Shown one piece after another: positions 19,485-27,697 of a stretch of 64,000 nt of DNA. Both the position numbers and the translations under genes were made by a program. The number at the start of each line of letters is the position of its first letter. Position 1 is the stretch's first letter. The DNA is from Pseudomonadales bacterium (GTDB lineage Bacteria; Pseudomonadota; Gammaproteobacteria; Pseudomonadales; Azotimanducaceae): NCBI GenBank assembly GCA_017642855.1, contig JAEPOO010000004.1, forward strand, positions 1 through 64,000. Reading direction: 5' to 3'. The notes under the pieces were generated by a model, which worked only from the letters and a program-made list of their open reading frames with translations, ran no database searches and was not told the DNA's origin.

Positions 19485-21656
19485 GTGTCTGCACCATTTG
19501 CCAGAGGACCGAGACTAGGTACTAAGCTCCTTATCCTGATGAGCTTCGCGCTGGTCATCATTCCCTGGTTCAGCTATCTGTACGTCTCCGAGATGGAGGA
19601 CTTCCTCGTAGACAGCCAGGCTAACGCTCAACTTCTGACCGCGGAAGGCATATCAACACTGTTAAACGGTCGCTCAGACCTGTTCTACGAGCTGCCACTC
19701 TCTCCTGAGGGCTACGAGCAACTGTATGCTCATCCTCTGCAAAACCCGATACGTATCGATGGGCGTGACAACGACTGGGAAGAAGTTCTCGAGTACAACA
19801 TTGGATTCGGCAACGTCGAGGTTGAGGGTGAAACAGACCCTAGGCTCAACCAATTTTATCTTGCGCTGGGTGAGCACAACGACCAGATTTATGCGCTCGT
19901 CACTGTCAAAGACGATGCGCTGGTTTTCAGAGATCGAAACATCCTAAGACTGGATTTGTCTGACCATCTTCGGATCACATTTACCGGACAGGACGAAACC
20001 ATCAAGAAGGTTGTGCTTACCATGACCGAAGCCGGCGTCATGACAGCCTATTTGATCGACAATGACTGGCGATATGCCATTAAAGGTGAGCCGGAGAATC
20101 GCATCCCTGGATTTATGAGTGAGACGGAAGATGGCTATGCCATCGAGTTCAGAATCCCCCTCGAATTGCTGGGCTCGACCCGTCAGTTTGGTCTTGCTGT
20201 CGTGGATGTTGACGATTCGGAAACCAGAGACATTGAATCGATCACCGGCACGCTGCCCTCTGCAGGTCGCGATGCATACGGGCTAGTACTGCTTAAGTCT
20301 CCAGAAGTACTTCGAATCATTGAGGGTCTGGGATACTCAGGCGCCAATATCCAGGTGATCGATTCGCAGCGTCGAGTGCGTGCTGAGGTGGGCAGTAATC
20401 AATCTGCGCCCAGGCAGGCGTCGACGCCAGATGAAGGCTGGACGGACACCTGGTTTACCTTTGTTGATCTTCTCATGGAGCCTCTCTACGAGATCATCGA
20501 GGTTAACCTAAGGGCATCAGCGAGAGTCGACGATGAGGTGATTAAAGCGTCCCTCGCTGGCAGACCAACGTATCAGCGAACCTACTCTGACGAAGATGGC
20601 GAGGTGATCATTGCTGCCCATCCGATCATCGCGCAAAACGAAATCATTGGCACCGTTCTACTCAAACAGAATACGGAACGTATTCTTGAACTGCGCCGTG
20701 ACGCGCTACAACGCATCATCAACTTTTCTGTTATCTCGCTGCTCATCTTCGTCGCGTTGATTCTGGTGTTTTCTCTGCGTCTCGCAGGTCGTATTCGCCG
20801 TCTCGGTGCAGAGGCAAACAATGCCATCGACATTTATGGTCGACTGAAAACAAACCAACTCAAAGCAGAAACCCAATCCGGAGATGAAATCGGGGATCTG
20901 GCACGCAGTATTTCAGGCATGCTTGCCAGACTTCATCAGCACAATCAGTTCCTCGAAAACATGCCGCGAACGCTGAGGCACGAGATCAACAACCCGCTGA
21001 ACACGCTCTCCACGTCATTGCAAAATCTGGAACTGGAAGAATCCGTCGAGGGTCGTGAGAAATACCTCGAGGCGGCAAAACGGGGTGTCACGAGGATCGG
21101 CATGATCGTGCAGAATCTCGCGGACGCTGCCAGCCTGGAAGATGCGCTCGACGCAGAAGAAACAGAAATCGTTGATCTATACCAGCTCGTGCAGAACTAT
21201 CTGCAGAACTGCAGGAGTATGCATGGAGATCGTGAGTTTAAGTACCAGGGTGTCGGGCAAACCATCAAAACGGATGTCTCTGACTTCCGAATCGAGCAAC
21301 TCCTGGACAAGCTTATCGACAACGCCATGGATTTCTCTGAGCCAGGCTCCACCATAACGGTTGGCATCAACGCGGACTCAAGAAACCTCACACTGTTCGT
21401 CACTAACTCCGGACCAACGATTCCCGGCGATCAACTTGAAAACATTTTTGATTCCATGGTCTCTGTTCGGGAATCCAATCCGGATAACCGACTGCACTTC
21501 GGCATGGGCCTTTATGTGGTTCGAATCATTGCCGAACACCATGGCGGTTCGGTCAAAGCAAACAATCTATATGACGGTAAAGGCGTCAGCATCAAAGTGA
21601 CCTTACCCATTCATAAAGAAACATCTGACTTCACCCAGGCAACCGCCGCGGGTTAA
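19485..21656 (+). CDS. Sensor histidine kinase, dedicated-sortase-system type, with a CBM9-like sensor domain
   Basis: 723 residues, starting with GTG. One membrane helix near residues 13-30 (LLILMSFALVIIPWFSYLYV) and a second near 405-425 flank a large periplasmic region. That region begins with IRIDGRDNDWEE, the opening motif of CBM9-like/DOMON-type domains. A HAMP-like segment is followed by the H box MPRTLRHEINNPLNTLS (His499), an N box (LIDNAMDFSEPG) and a G box (FGMGLYVVRIIAEHHGG). It probably phosphorylates the preceding regulator. The family resemblance is to TIGR03785-type kinases; the ligand is unknown. Confidence 0.85.
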   Translation: MSAPFARGPRLGTKLLILMSFALVIIPWFSYLYVSEMEDFLVDSQANAQLLTAEGISTLLNGRSDLFYELPLSPEGYEQLYAHPLQNPIRIDGRDNDWEEVLEYNIGFGNVEVEGETDPRLNQFYLALGEHNDQIYALVTVKDDALVFRDRNILRLDLSDHLRITFTGQDETIKKVVLTMTEAGVMTAYLIDNDWRYAIKGEPENRIPGFMSETEDGYAIEFRIPLELLGSTRQFGLAVVDVDDSETRDIESITGTLPSAGRDAYGLVLLKSPEVLRIIEGLGYSGANIQVIDSQRRVRAEVGSNQSAPRQASTPDEGWTDTWFTFVDLLMEPLYEIIEVNLRASARVDDEVIKASLAGRPTYQRTYSDEDGEVIIAAHPIIAQNEIIGTVLLKQNTERILELRRDALQRIINFSVISLLIFVALILVFSLRLAGRIRRLGAEANNAIDIYGRLKTNQLKAETQSGDEIGDLARSISGMLARLHQHNQFLENMPRTLRHEINNPLNTLSTSLQNLELEESVEGREKYLEAAKRGVTRIGMIVQNLADAASLEDALDAEETEIVDLYQLVQNYLQNCRSMHGDREFKYQGVGQTIKTDVSDFRIEQLLDKLIDNAMDFSEPGSTITVGINADSRNLTLFVTNSGPTIPGDQLENIFDSMVSVRESNPDNRLHFGMGLYVVRIIAEHHGGSVKANNLYDGKGVSIKVTLPIHKETSDFTQATAAG

Positions 21657-21731
21657 GAGGAAAGCGACCGAAGCCTAGCGAGACACGTTCTCTCCAGGTA
21701 CCAAGGCTTCTCGCGGGGTTGCACATGGTGC

Positions 21732-21779
21732 AAAAAAAAAGCTCTAACACAATGTCGGGGGGAGGGGTGTTAGAGCTTT
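21732..21779 (-). terminator. Intrinsic terminator, minus strand
   Basis: A perfect 13-bp stem (21738-21750 with 21767-21779; GCTCTAACAC core) and a 16-nt loop. The minus strand continues into nine T, so it terminates the leftward hypothetical gene ending at 21938. It may also stop the rightward kinase transcript ending at 21656. Confidence 0.8.
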
Positions 21780-21895
21780 ACACACTCTCTTTAAGTGCTT
21801 TGGGGTGAGGTGTGTCCGTAGATGCTAACAAGCAAGGATGGAGACAGAATGAATTATCAGTGAGAGATCGTTGACCGCTGGTTGATGATTGTTTT

Positions 21896-21955
21896 ACTCA
21901 GTGGATGACGCTTTGACTCAGTTGATGACGCTTTGACTCAGTTGATGACTCTATC
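21896..21955. repeat. Three 20-bp tandem repeats over the 3' end of a gene
   Basis: Units at 21896-21915, 21916-21935 and 21936-21955 share ACTCAGTTGATGACGCTTTG with one to four differences. The third unit contains the stop codon of the leftward gene ending at 21938, so the repeat is a duplication of that gene's 3' end. Confidence 0.85.
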
Positions 21956-22453
21956 CACCACGCCCTGCGGGGCCTCGAGCGCAGTTTGATCCATTTCCAA
22001 CTGCCACTCTCCAGTGGCGATTGCAGCACCCAGCAGTTTCGAGACGTTGAAGTTCAACTTGGCATCAAGCTTAATCGTAATACCGCGCCCCTCCTTTGGC
22101 TCAATAGTTAGCGCTAACAAACCTGAATCGATACTATATTTAAGCCTCTGAGCGAGTGCAGGATGTTCACCCAAGGGGTAAGTTTTGGCCTCCTGAAACG
22201 CCTGCTCAAAGTTTCCCTCCGCGTTAGCGGCCTCCTGTTTGAACGCCTCAACCGCCTTTTTGGCCACTGGTGTCGATTGCGCGGTGACATCCGGGTCCGC
22301 CGATCGGTGGGCATTGAGCGCCTGGATGATCAGGCCGCAATATCGACGAGTCAACCAGAACCGAAATTCCTCCTGACCGGTGGTATTGATGCGTAACAGC
22401 ACGCGATCTTCCTCTGGGGAATAGCGCATTTGAAGTTGTTGAATGGCACTCAT
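21938..22453 (-). CDS. Conserved hypothetical protein
   Basis: 171 residues starting MSAIQQLQMRYSPEEDRVLLRI, with QEEFRFWLTRRY next and a C-terminal beta-rich half (LLALTIEPKEGRGITIKLD). No signal peptide or transmembrane helix is seen, so it is probably cytoplasmic. The pattern of DRVLLRI followed by FWLTRR occurs, to my memory, in unnamed gammaproteobacterial proteins; no function is known to me. The ATG at 22453 is preferred over a TTG at 22483. It is divergent from the ArsR-methyltransferase gene and shares its regulatory region. It ends in a strong terminator 159 bp downstream. Confidence 0.75.
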   Translation of the reverse strand: MSAIQQLQMRYSPEEDRVLLRINTTGQEEFRFWLTRRYCGLIIQALNAHRSADPDVTAQSTPVAKKAVEAFKQEAANAEGNFEQAFQEAKTYPLGEHPALAQRLKYSIDSGLLALTIEPKEGRGITIKLDAKLNFNVSKLLGAAIATGEWQLEMDQTALEAPQGVVDRVIN

Positions 22454-22517
22454 CGAGCAAAGTATAAGCCACGAATGGAGCAAATCCCTGCACCAATAAG
22501 ACTTGTATCAAAAAGAT

Positions 22518-22552
22518 TTGATATAAAGTAATATATCGAAGTTTTTTGATAT
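22518..22552. promoter_or_regulatory. Overlapping AT-rich palindromes, likely ArsR-type operator
   Basis: TTGATAT (22518-22524) faces ATATCGAA (22533-22540), and the same ATATCGAA faces TTTGATAT (22545-22552). Three half-sites thus give two overlapping inverted repeats. They lie immediately upstream of the ArsR-methyltransferase reading frame and between divergent genes. Autoregulation, and control of ahcY through readthrough, is inferred from position and from the SahR family precedent. Confidence 0.55.
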
Positions 22553-22570
22553 AACCTTTCTGTAACCAAC

Positions 22571-23533
22571 ATCGATATCCAGACACTCAGCAGCTTCTGT
22601 AAAGCAGCAGCCGACCCACTTCGGCTTCAGATCCTAAGGGTTCTGTCGCGCGAGTCGTTTGGCGTGCTCGAACTTTGTGAAATCCTCGGCACCGCACAAC
22701 CCGCGCTTAGCCACCATCTGAAAATACTCAACAACGCCGGTCTGGTTGAGACACGGCGCGAAGGCACGTCGGTCTATTACAGGCGTGCCCTCATTCGAGA
22801 AGACGATCCGCTGAAGGAACTTAGAGCCTGCGTCTTTTCTGCGACGGATGAGGCAGAGCTTGAGGAGAAACTGGCGCAAGGCATTCACCAGATACACGAT
22901 AACCGTCACCAACAGGCCCGAACTTTTTTTGCACGCAACGCAGATCGCTTCCAGGATGACCAGGATCTTATCGCGCACTACAGCCAGTACGAGGAATGCC
23001 TGAACGGTGTTCTGGAAAACGAGCAACTCGCAACAGACAGCCACGTGATCGAGATTGGTCCGGGCGAGAGTGACCTGATTCTTAATCTGGCAAACCGCTT
23101 CAGGCACATCCTCGCGGTCGACAATAACCATGAAATGCTGGAAAAAACGCGGGCAAAAACGGCGAATACAGATCTACGCAACATCGACTACTGCGAGGGA
23201 GAGCTCCACCAGAGTGATGAGGTATCCGATCTGCTTGTTCTAAATATGGTGTTACACCATATCGCCTCCCCTCCCCGACTGTTTCAGGACGCACGCGTAC
23301 ATCTCAGGCCAGGCGGCACTCTGCTGATTGCAGACCTGTGCTCCCACGACCAAACGTGGACCCGGGACGCCTGCGGTGACCTGTGGCTCGGATTTAATAC
23401 CGAAGAAATGGACAGCTGGGCAACCGCTGCCGGTTTCGACATTGGACAAAGCCAGTACCTGGGTCTGAAAAATGGCTTCCAGGTGCTGGTCAAAACTTAC
23501 AAATCTACACCTCAAGGAGAAAAACATGACTGA
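22571..23533 (+). CDS. ArsR-family regulator fused to a SAM-dependent methyltransferase domain (SahR-like)
   Basis: The reading frame encodes a complete ArsR winged helix ([20 protein letters not shown], then [24 protein letters not shown], recognition helix, and wing [12 protein letters not shown]). A class I methyltransferase domain follows with [16 protein letters not shown] as the SAM-binding loop. Family members of this layout sit beside methionine-cycle genes, and SahR proteins respond to S-adenosylhomocysteine. The gene overlaps ahcY by 8 bp. Oddity: between the in-frame TGA at 22547 and the GTG at 22664 there is no ATG, GTG or TTG, yet residues upstream of 22664 are needed for the first helices. 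The start at 22571 (ATC) is a homology-based guess; no Shine-Dalgarno site is visible. Confidence 0.75.
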   Translation: MDIQTLSSFCKAAADPLRLQILRVLSRESFGVLELCEILGTAQPALSHHLKILNNAGLVETRREGTSVYYRRALIREDDPLKELRACVFSATDEAELEEKLAQGIHQIHDNRHQQARTFFARNADRFQDDQDLIAHYSQYEECLNGVLENEQLATDSHVIEIGPGESDLILNLANRFRHILAVDNNHEMLEKTRAKTANTDLRNIDYCEGELHQSDEVSDLLVLNMVLHHIASPPRLFQDARVHLRPGGTLLIADLCSHDQTWTRDACGDLWLGFNTEEMDSWATAAGFDIGQSQYLGLKNGFQVLVKTYKSTPQGEKHD

Positions 23534-24887
23534 CTACAAGATTGCAGACATCGGTCTTGCCGACTTCGGTCGAGCGGAAATCGAACTGGCGGAATCAGAA
23601 ATGCCCGCACTGATGGCTTTGCGCGACAAGTATCGCGAAGAGCAACCACTGGCCGGAGCCAACATTCTCGGGTGTATTCATATGACCATCCAGACTGCCG
23701 TTCTGATCGAAACTCTGGTTGATCTGGGTGCCGACGTTCGCTGGTCATCCTGCAACATCTTCTCAACACAGGACCACGCCGCCGCCGCGATCGCCGCTAA
23801 AGGCATCCCAGTCTATGCGTGGAAGGGCGAAACAGAAGAAGAATTTTTCTGGTGTATCGAGCAAACGATCCTGAAAGACGGCAAACCATGGGACGCCAAT
23901 ATGATTCTTGATGATGGCGGTGATTTGACCGAAATGGTTCATAACAAATACCCAGACCTGCTCGAAAAAATTCATGGCATTACTGAAGAAACAACGACAG
24001 GTGTGCACCGACTCATCGAGATGATGGAAAAAGGTGAACTTAAGGTTCCCGCCATCAACGTCAATGACTCTGTCACGAAATCCAAGAACGACAATAAGTA
24101 CGGCTGCCGCCACAGTCTCAACGATGCGATCAAACGCGCCACGGACATGCTGTTGGCAGGGAAACGCGCACTTGTCATCGGCTACGGTGATGTTGGCAAG
24201 GGATCAGCTCAGAGCCTGCGCCAGGAAGGCATGATCGTCCGCGTCGTAGAGGTTGATCCAATCTGTGCCATGCAGGCATGTATGGACGGTTATGAGGTAG
24301 TGTCTCCTTACAAAAACGGTCATAACACTGGAAGACTTGAAGACATCGATACAGATCTGATGCAGAAGACCGACCTCATCTGCACCTGCACCGGAAACGT
24401 CAACGTCTGTGACAGCAACATGCTACGAACCGTCGCATCCAACGCCATCGTTTGTAACATCGGCCACTTCGATACAGAGATCGATACTGCCTTCATGCGT
24501 GACAACTGGAACTGGGAAGAAGTGAAACCGCAGGTAGATAAAATTTATCGCAGCGAAGACCCCAAGGACTACGTGATTCTTCTGTCAGAGGGCAGACTGG
24601 TTAACCTGGGCAACGCCACAGGTCACCCTTCACGAATCATGGATGGTTCCTTCGCAAATCAGGTACTCGCACAAATGTACCTGTATGAGCGCGCCTGGGC
24701 TGACCATGATCCAAACCAGCGTCAGGATGTCACCGTTGAGGTACTGCCAAAGGCGCTGGATGAAGAGGTTGCCAGCTACATGGTGCAGGGATTTGGCGGC
24801 ACTATGACGCAACTGACCAAGAGTCAGGCAGATTACATCAACGTGCCTGAAGAAGGTCCTTTTAAGCCTGAGACGTACAAGTACTGA
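23526..24887 (+). CDS. ahcY: S-adenosylhomocysteine hydrolase
   Basis: A 453-residue cytoplasmic enzyme that splits S-adenosylhomocysteine into homocysteine and adenosine with bound NAD, removing the product of methyl transfer. Signatures: [16 protein letters not shown] near the N-terminus, the NAD-binding [14 protein letters not shown], and [11 protein letters not shown]; the C-terminus ends in KYY-type residues (ETYKY) that reach the neighbouring subunit's NAD. An AAGGAG site stands 6 nt before the ATG at 23526; the frame extends upstream only as overlap with the previous gene. The adjacent ArsR-methyltransferase regulator supports control by SAH level. Confidence 0.97.
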   Translation: MTDYKIADIGLADFGRAEIELAESEMPALMALRDKYREEQPLAGANILGCIHMTIQTAVLIETLVDLGADVRWSSCNIFSTQDHAAAAIAAKGIPVYAWKGETEEEFFWCIEQTILKDGKPWDANMILDDGGDLTEMVHNKYPDLLEKIHGITEETTTGVHRLIEMMEKGELKVPAINVNDSVTKSKNDNKYGCRHSLNDAIKRATDMLLAGKRALVIGYGDVGKGSAQSLRQEGMIVRVVEVDPICAMQACMDGYEVVSPYKNGHNTGRLEDIDTDLMQKTDLICTCTGNVNVCDSNMLRTVASNAIVCNIGHFDTEIDTAFMRDNWNWEEVKPQVDKIYRSEDPKDYVILLSEGRLVNLGNATGHPSRIMDGSFANQVLAQMYLYERAWADHDPNQRQDVTVEVLPKALDEEVASYMVQGFGGTMTQLTKSQADYINVPEEGPFKPETYKY

Positions 24888-25762
24888 TGAAACAGGAATT
24901 GAAAGACCTGCTCGATCTGCTCGACCTGGAGCAGATCGAGGTCAACATGTTTCGAGGTGTCAGCCCCGCTGAGGGCTGGCAGCGGGTTTACGGTGGTCAG
25001 GTCATTGGCCAGGCACTCGTGGCCGCTTCCCGAACAGTAGAAGATGAGAGTCGAATTGCTCACTCTCTGCACGGCTACTTTCTGCGCCCCGGCGACACAA
25101 CCATTCCCATTCTCTATTCCGTTGATCGCATACGTGACGGTAGAAGTTTTACAACTCGTCGCGTCATTGCGGTTCAGCGAGGAGAACCGATATTCAGTAT
25201 GTCTGTCAGCTTTCAGGTGATCGAAGATGGTCTACATCACCAGATTGATATGCCGGACCACATCAAATCACCGGAAGAATGCGCCAGCCAGGATGAACTG
25301 CGTGAGGCTTACATCGATAAAATCCCCGTGGAATATCGGGAAAGTTTTGAACGGCCCCGACCAATCGAAATGCGATACATGGAGCCCATCAATGATTTCG
25401 AACCGGATCCAATGCCTCCGTTTCAGCATGTCTGGATCAAGGCGAGTGACGTCATGCCGGATGATGTTCGATTGCATCAGTGTTTTCTTGCTTATGCATC
25501 CGACATGACCCTGTTGGACACCTGCTATCGTCCTCATGGCATCGGCTGGACTGATCAGGACTTCCAGGTCGCCAGCCTGGACCACTCCATGTGGTTCCAC
25601 CAACCGTTCAAGACGGATGAATGGCTTCTCTACCAGCAGGACAGCCCATTCTCAGGGGGCGCACGCGGCTTTAATCGAGGCAGCTTCTATACTCAAGAAG
25701 GCAAGCTGGTTGCTTCGGCGACACAGGAAGGTCTCATCCGGTTGCACCGCAAGACAACATAA
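24887..25762 (+). CDS. tesB: Acyl-CoA thioesterase II
   Basis: A 291-residue double-hotdog thioesterase that hydrolyses medium- and long-chain acyl-CoA. TesB features are visible: the N-terminal hotdog with VYGGQVIGQALVAA, SLHGYFLRPGD and the mid-chain segment DGRSFTTRRV; the C-terminal hotdog has YASDMTLLDT and SLDHSMWFH, with the catalytic Asp/Gln/Thr type residues. Its ATG overlaps the ahcY stop (TGATG), so the two are translationally coupled although their functions differ. Confidence 0.93.
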   Translation: MKQELKDLLDLLDLEQIEVNMFRGVSPAEGWQRVYGGQVIGQALVAASRTVEDESRIAHSLHGYFLRPGDTTIPILYSVDRIRDGRSFTTRRVIAVQRGEPIFSMSVSFQVIEDGLHHQIDMPDHIKSPEECASQDELREAYIDKIPVEYRESFERPRPIEMRYMEPINDFEPDPMPPFQHVWIKASDVMPDDVRLHQCFLAYASDMTLLDTCYRPHGIGWTDQDFQVASLDHSMWFHQPFKTDEWLLYQQDSPFSGGARGFNRGSFYTQEGKLVASATQEGLIRLHRKTT

Positions 25763-25777
25763 GAGAAGCTGCGGCTT

Positions 25778-26632
25778 ATGGCCGCAGACTTCATCCCATA
25801 TATGGAACGAACCCGTCTTTACTATCGAGCGCAGGGGTTCACACGCGACTATGTCTGGGCGACACATGACGACACGCCATTCCATACGCTAAAGAAGCCT
25901 CTGAATACATGCAGGGTCACCCTGATTACCACGGCAGTCGCGCATCCGGAGATCCCGAAACCGGTTCGTAAAGCTGAAAGCATTCCGTTTTCCGAGGTTC
26001 CAGACAGTTTTCTGACCGACGAACTCTCGTGGGACAAAGAAACCACCCACACCGACGACCGGGAGTCGTACTTCCCTATTGAGTCACTGACCGCTCTGAT
26101 TGACGACGGCGTCATTGGATCATTGGCTGACCGCTTTCACTTTATCCCGACGCAGTACAGCCATAGAGCAACGATCGACGAAGACGCACCAGCCATTGCC
26201 AGGGCCTGCATCGAAGATGACGTGGATGTTGCCCTGCTCGTTCCGATATGACCTGTCTGTCATCAGAGCATCAGTTTGACTGCTCGAGAACTGGAATCGC
26301 AGGGAATTGTGACGATTGTCATCGGCAGTGCCATGGATATCGTCACTCACTGCAAGGTGCCAAGATATCTTCACAACGATCTCCCCCTTGGCAATCCGTT
26401 AGGGGCACCCGACGATCGTGCGAGCCACAGGTACTCGCTGTTGAAAGCTTTCGCAATGACCGATGCGACTTCACCCCTGGTTACAGTCTCCGATCTTCGG
26501 TGGCCCGGTGATCCTGACTGGAAATCTGTATATAACCGGATCGACGACAGCAACCGCGACCAGCTTCTGAAGATGGGCGAGGAAAATCGCCGCAAACGCG
26601 CTGAAAACAAGGCGCAGGGCCTCACCCGATAG
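25778..26632 (+). CDS. Selenoprotein of the glycine/betaine/sarcosine/D-proline reductase B family (UGA-recoded)
   Basis: Two frame-matched ORFs (25778-26251 and 26252-26632) are joined by one in-frame TGA at 26249-26251. Reading it as selenocysteine gives 284 residues with LLVPI-Sec-PVCHQSISLTARELE at residues 153-173. This is a Sec-x2-Cys redox motif flanked by conserved sequence on both sides, as in GrdB/PrdB-related selenoproteins; the segment after it (GIVTIVIGSAMDIV, then PRYLHNDLPLGNPLG) also fits that family. The N-terminus (DFIPYMERTRLYYRAQGF) matches uncharacterised homologues. A hairpin suitable as SECIS lies just after the TGA. The reaction is unknown; a reductive role through Sec158/Cys161 is inferred. 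No sel genes are in the window. Confidence 0.85.
26249..26285 (+). promoter_or_regulatory. Candidate bacterial SECIS element
   Basis: From the TGA, GAGCA (26266-26270) pairs with TGCTC (26281-26285). An upper stem TCA/TGA (26271-26273 with 26277-26279) closes on a GTT loop (26274-26276), leaving one bulged C. The loop begins about 22 nt after the TGA, within the 16-37 nt usual for SelB-dependent bacterial elements, and contains a G-U step. Confidence 0.6.
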
Positions 26633-26737
26633 TCACATAAACTCTTGTTATATCAGCTGATTTCGTATTGTTCAGCGCAGCATTCCCTGGCCAACTCCCT
26701 GTACAATGCTGGCTTCGCGCGAAAACAAGGACAAGCA

Positions 26738-27697
26738 GTGGCGATTAAAAACGAAGACAAACTCAAGGATGTAGAAGCCATTCAGGAGAACTTTGGTTCC
26801 CTGGACTATATCTGCTCCCTGGAGATCGCAACCGCGGTGTTTCTTGCCTATCACCTGGAAAAGCCGGTTCTCATCGAAGGACCACCGGGTGTCGGCAAAA
26901 CCGAACTGGCGAAAACAACAGCCGACATGCTCGACCTGCCCTGTGTTCGCCTTCAATGTTATGAAGGTCTGGATGAATCCAAAGCCATCTACGAATGGAA
27001 GTATGGCAAGCAGCTCTTGTACACACAGGTGTTGAAGGAGACGCTTGGCGAAATCCTGGATGGCGCAAAGGGCCTGTCCGAGTCCGTAACGAAACTGCAT
27101 GACTTCGGCGATATCTTTTTCTCCGAAGAGTTTCTGGAACCGCGTCCGCTGCTAAAAGCGCTGAAAGAAGAAGAGAGTTGTGTCCTCCTGATCGACGAGG
27201 TCGATAAATCCGACCACGAGTTCGAATCTCTGTTGCTGGAAATGTTGTCGGACTATCAGCTGTCTATTCCTGAGATTGGCACCGTTAAAGCGCATCCTGA
27301 GAAAAAGCCCCTGGTATTCCTGACCAGTAACAACACGCGTGAGATCAGTGACGCACTGAAACGTCGCTGCCTGCACCTTTATATTCCGTTTCCAGAAGCG
27401 GATCTTGAAAAACAAATCGTGCAGGCCCGAGTGCCAGATATTCCTCCGAGGTTAAACGATCAGCTGGTCGCCTTTATTCAGGAACTCAGAGAAATGGACC
27501 TCAAGAAGGTACCGGCTATCTCCGAGACCATCGATTGGGCAAGGACTCTGATCCTGCTCCACACTGAATCTCTGGATCCGGACCTCGTGAAACAAACACT
27601 CAACGTCATTCTCAAGTTCCAGGAAGATGTTGAAACCGTACACGCCGAACTTCAAGGTGTAACCAGCCGAGCCATTAAGGCAGCACCAAACGCATGA
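26738..27697 (+). CDS. MoxR/CoxD-type AAA+ ATPase
   Basis: 319 residues from a GTG start with AAGGA upstream; the longer frame to 26645 lacks a ribosome site. Walker A is EGPPGVGKTE (about residue 47-56), Walker B CVLLIDEVDKSDHE (about 148), and SNNTREISDALKRRCLHLYI gives sensor 1 and the arginine finger. MoxR ATPases act as chaperones with VWA-domain partners to mature or remodel a client. The partner is the overlapping next gene (4 bp). The pair resembles CoxD/CoxE of carbon monoxide dehydrogenase maturation, but no such enzyme is nearby, so the client is unknown. Confidence 0.88.
   Translation: MAIKNEDKLKDVEAIQENFGSLDYICSLEIATAVFLAYHLEKPVLIEGPPGVGKTELAKTTADMLDLPCVRLQCYEGLDESKAIYEWKYGKQLLYTQVLKETLGEILDGAKGLSESVTKLHDFGDIFFSEEFLEPRPLLKALKEEESCVLLIDEVDKSDHEFESLLLEMLSDYQLSIPEIGTVKAHPEKKPLVFLTSNNTREISDALKRRCLHLYIPFPEADLEKQIVQARVPDIPPRLNDQLVAFIQELREMDLKKVPAISETIDWARTLILLHTESLDPDLVKQTLNVILKFQEDVETVHAELQGVTSRAIKAAPNA

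Noticed and set aside
26276..26632. A separate gene starting at the TTG at 26276
   Set aside because: It is in frame with the upstream ORF across a single TGA, and the family signature spans the junction; it is the C-terminal part of the selenoprotein.
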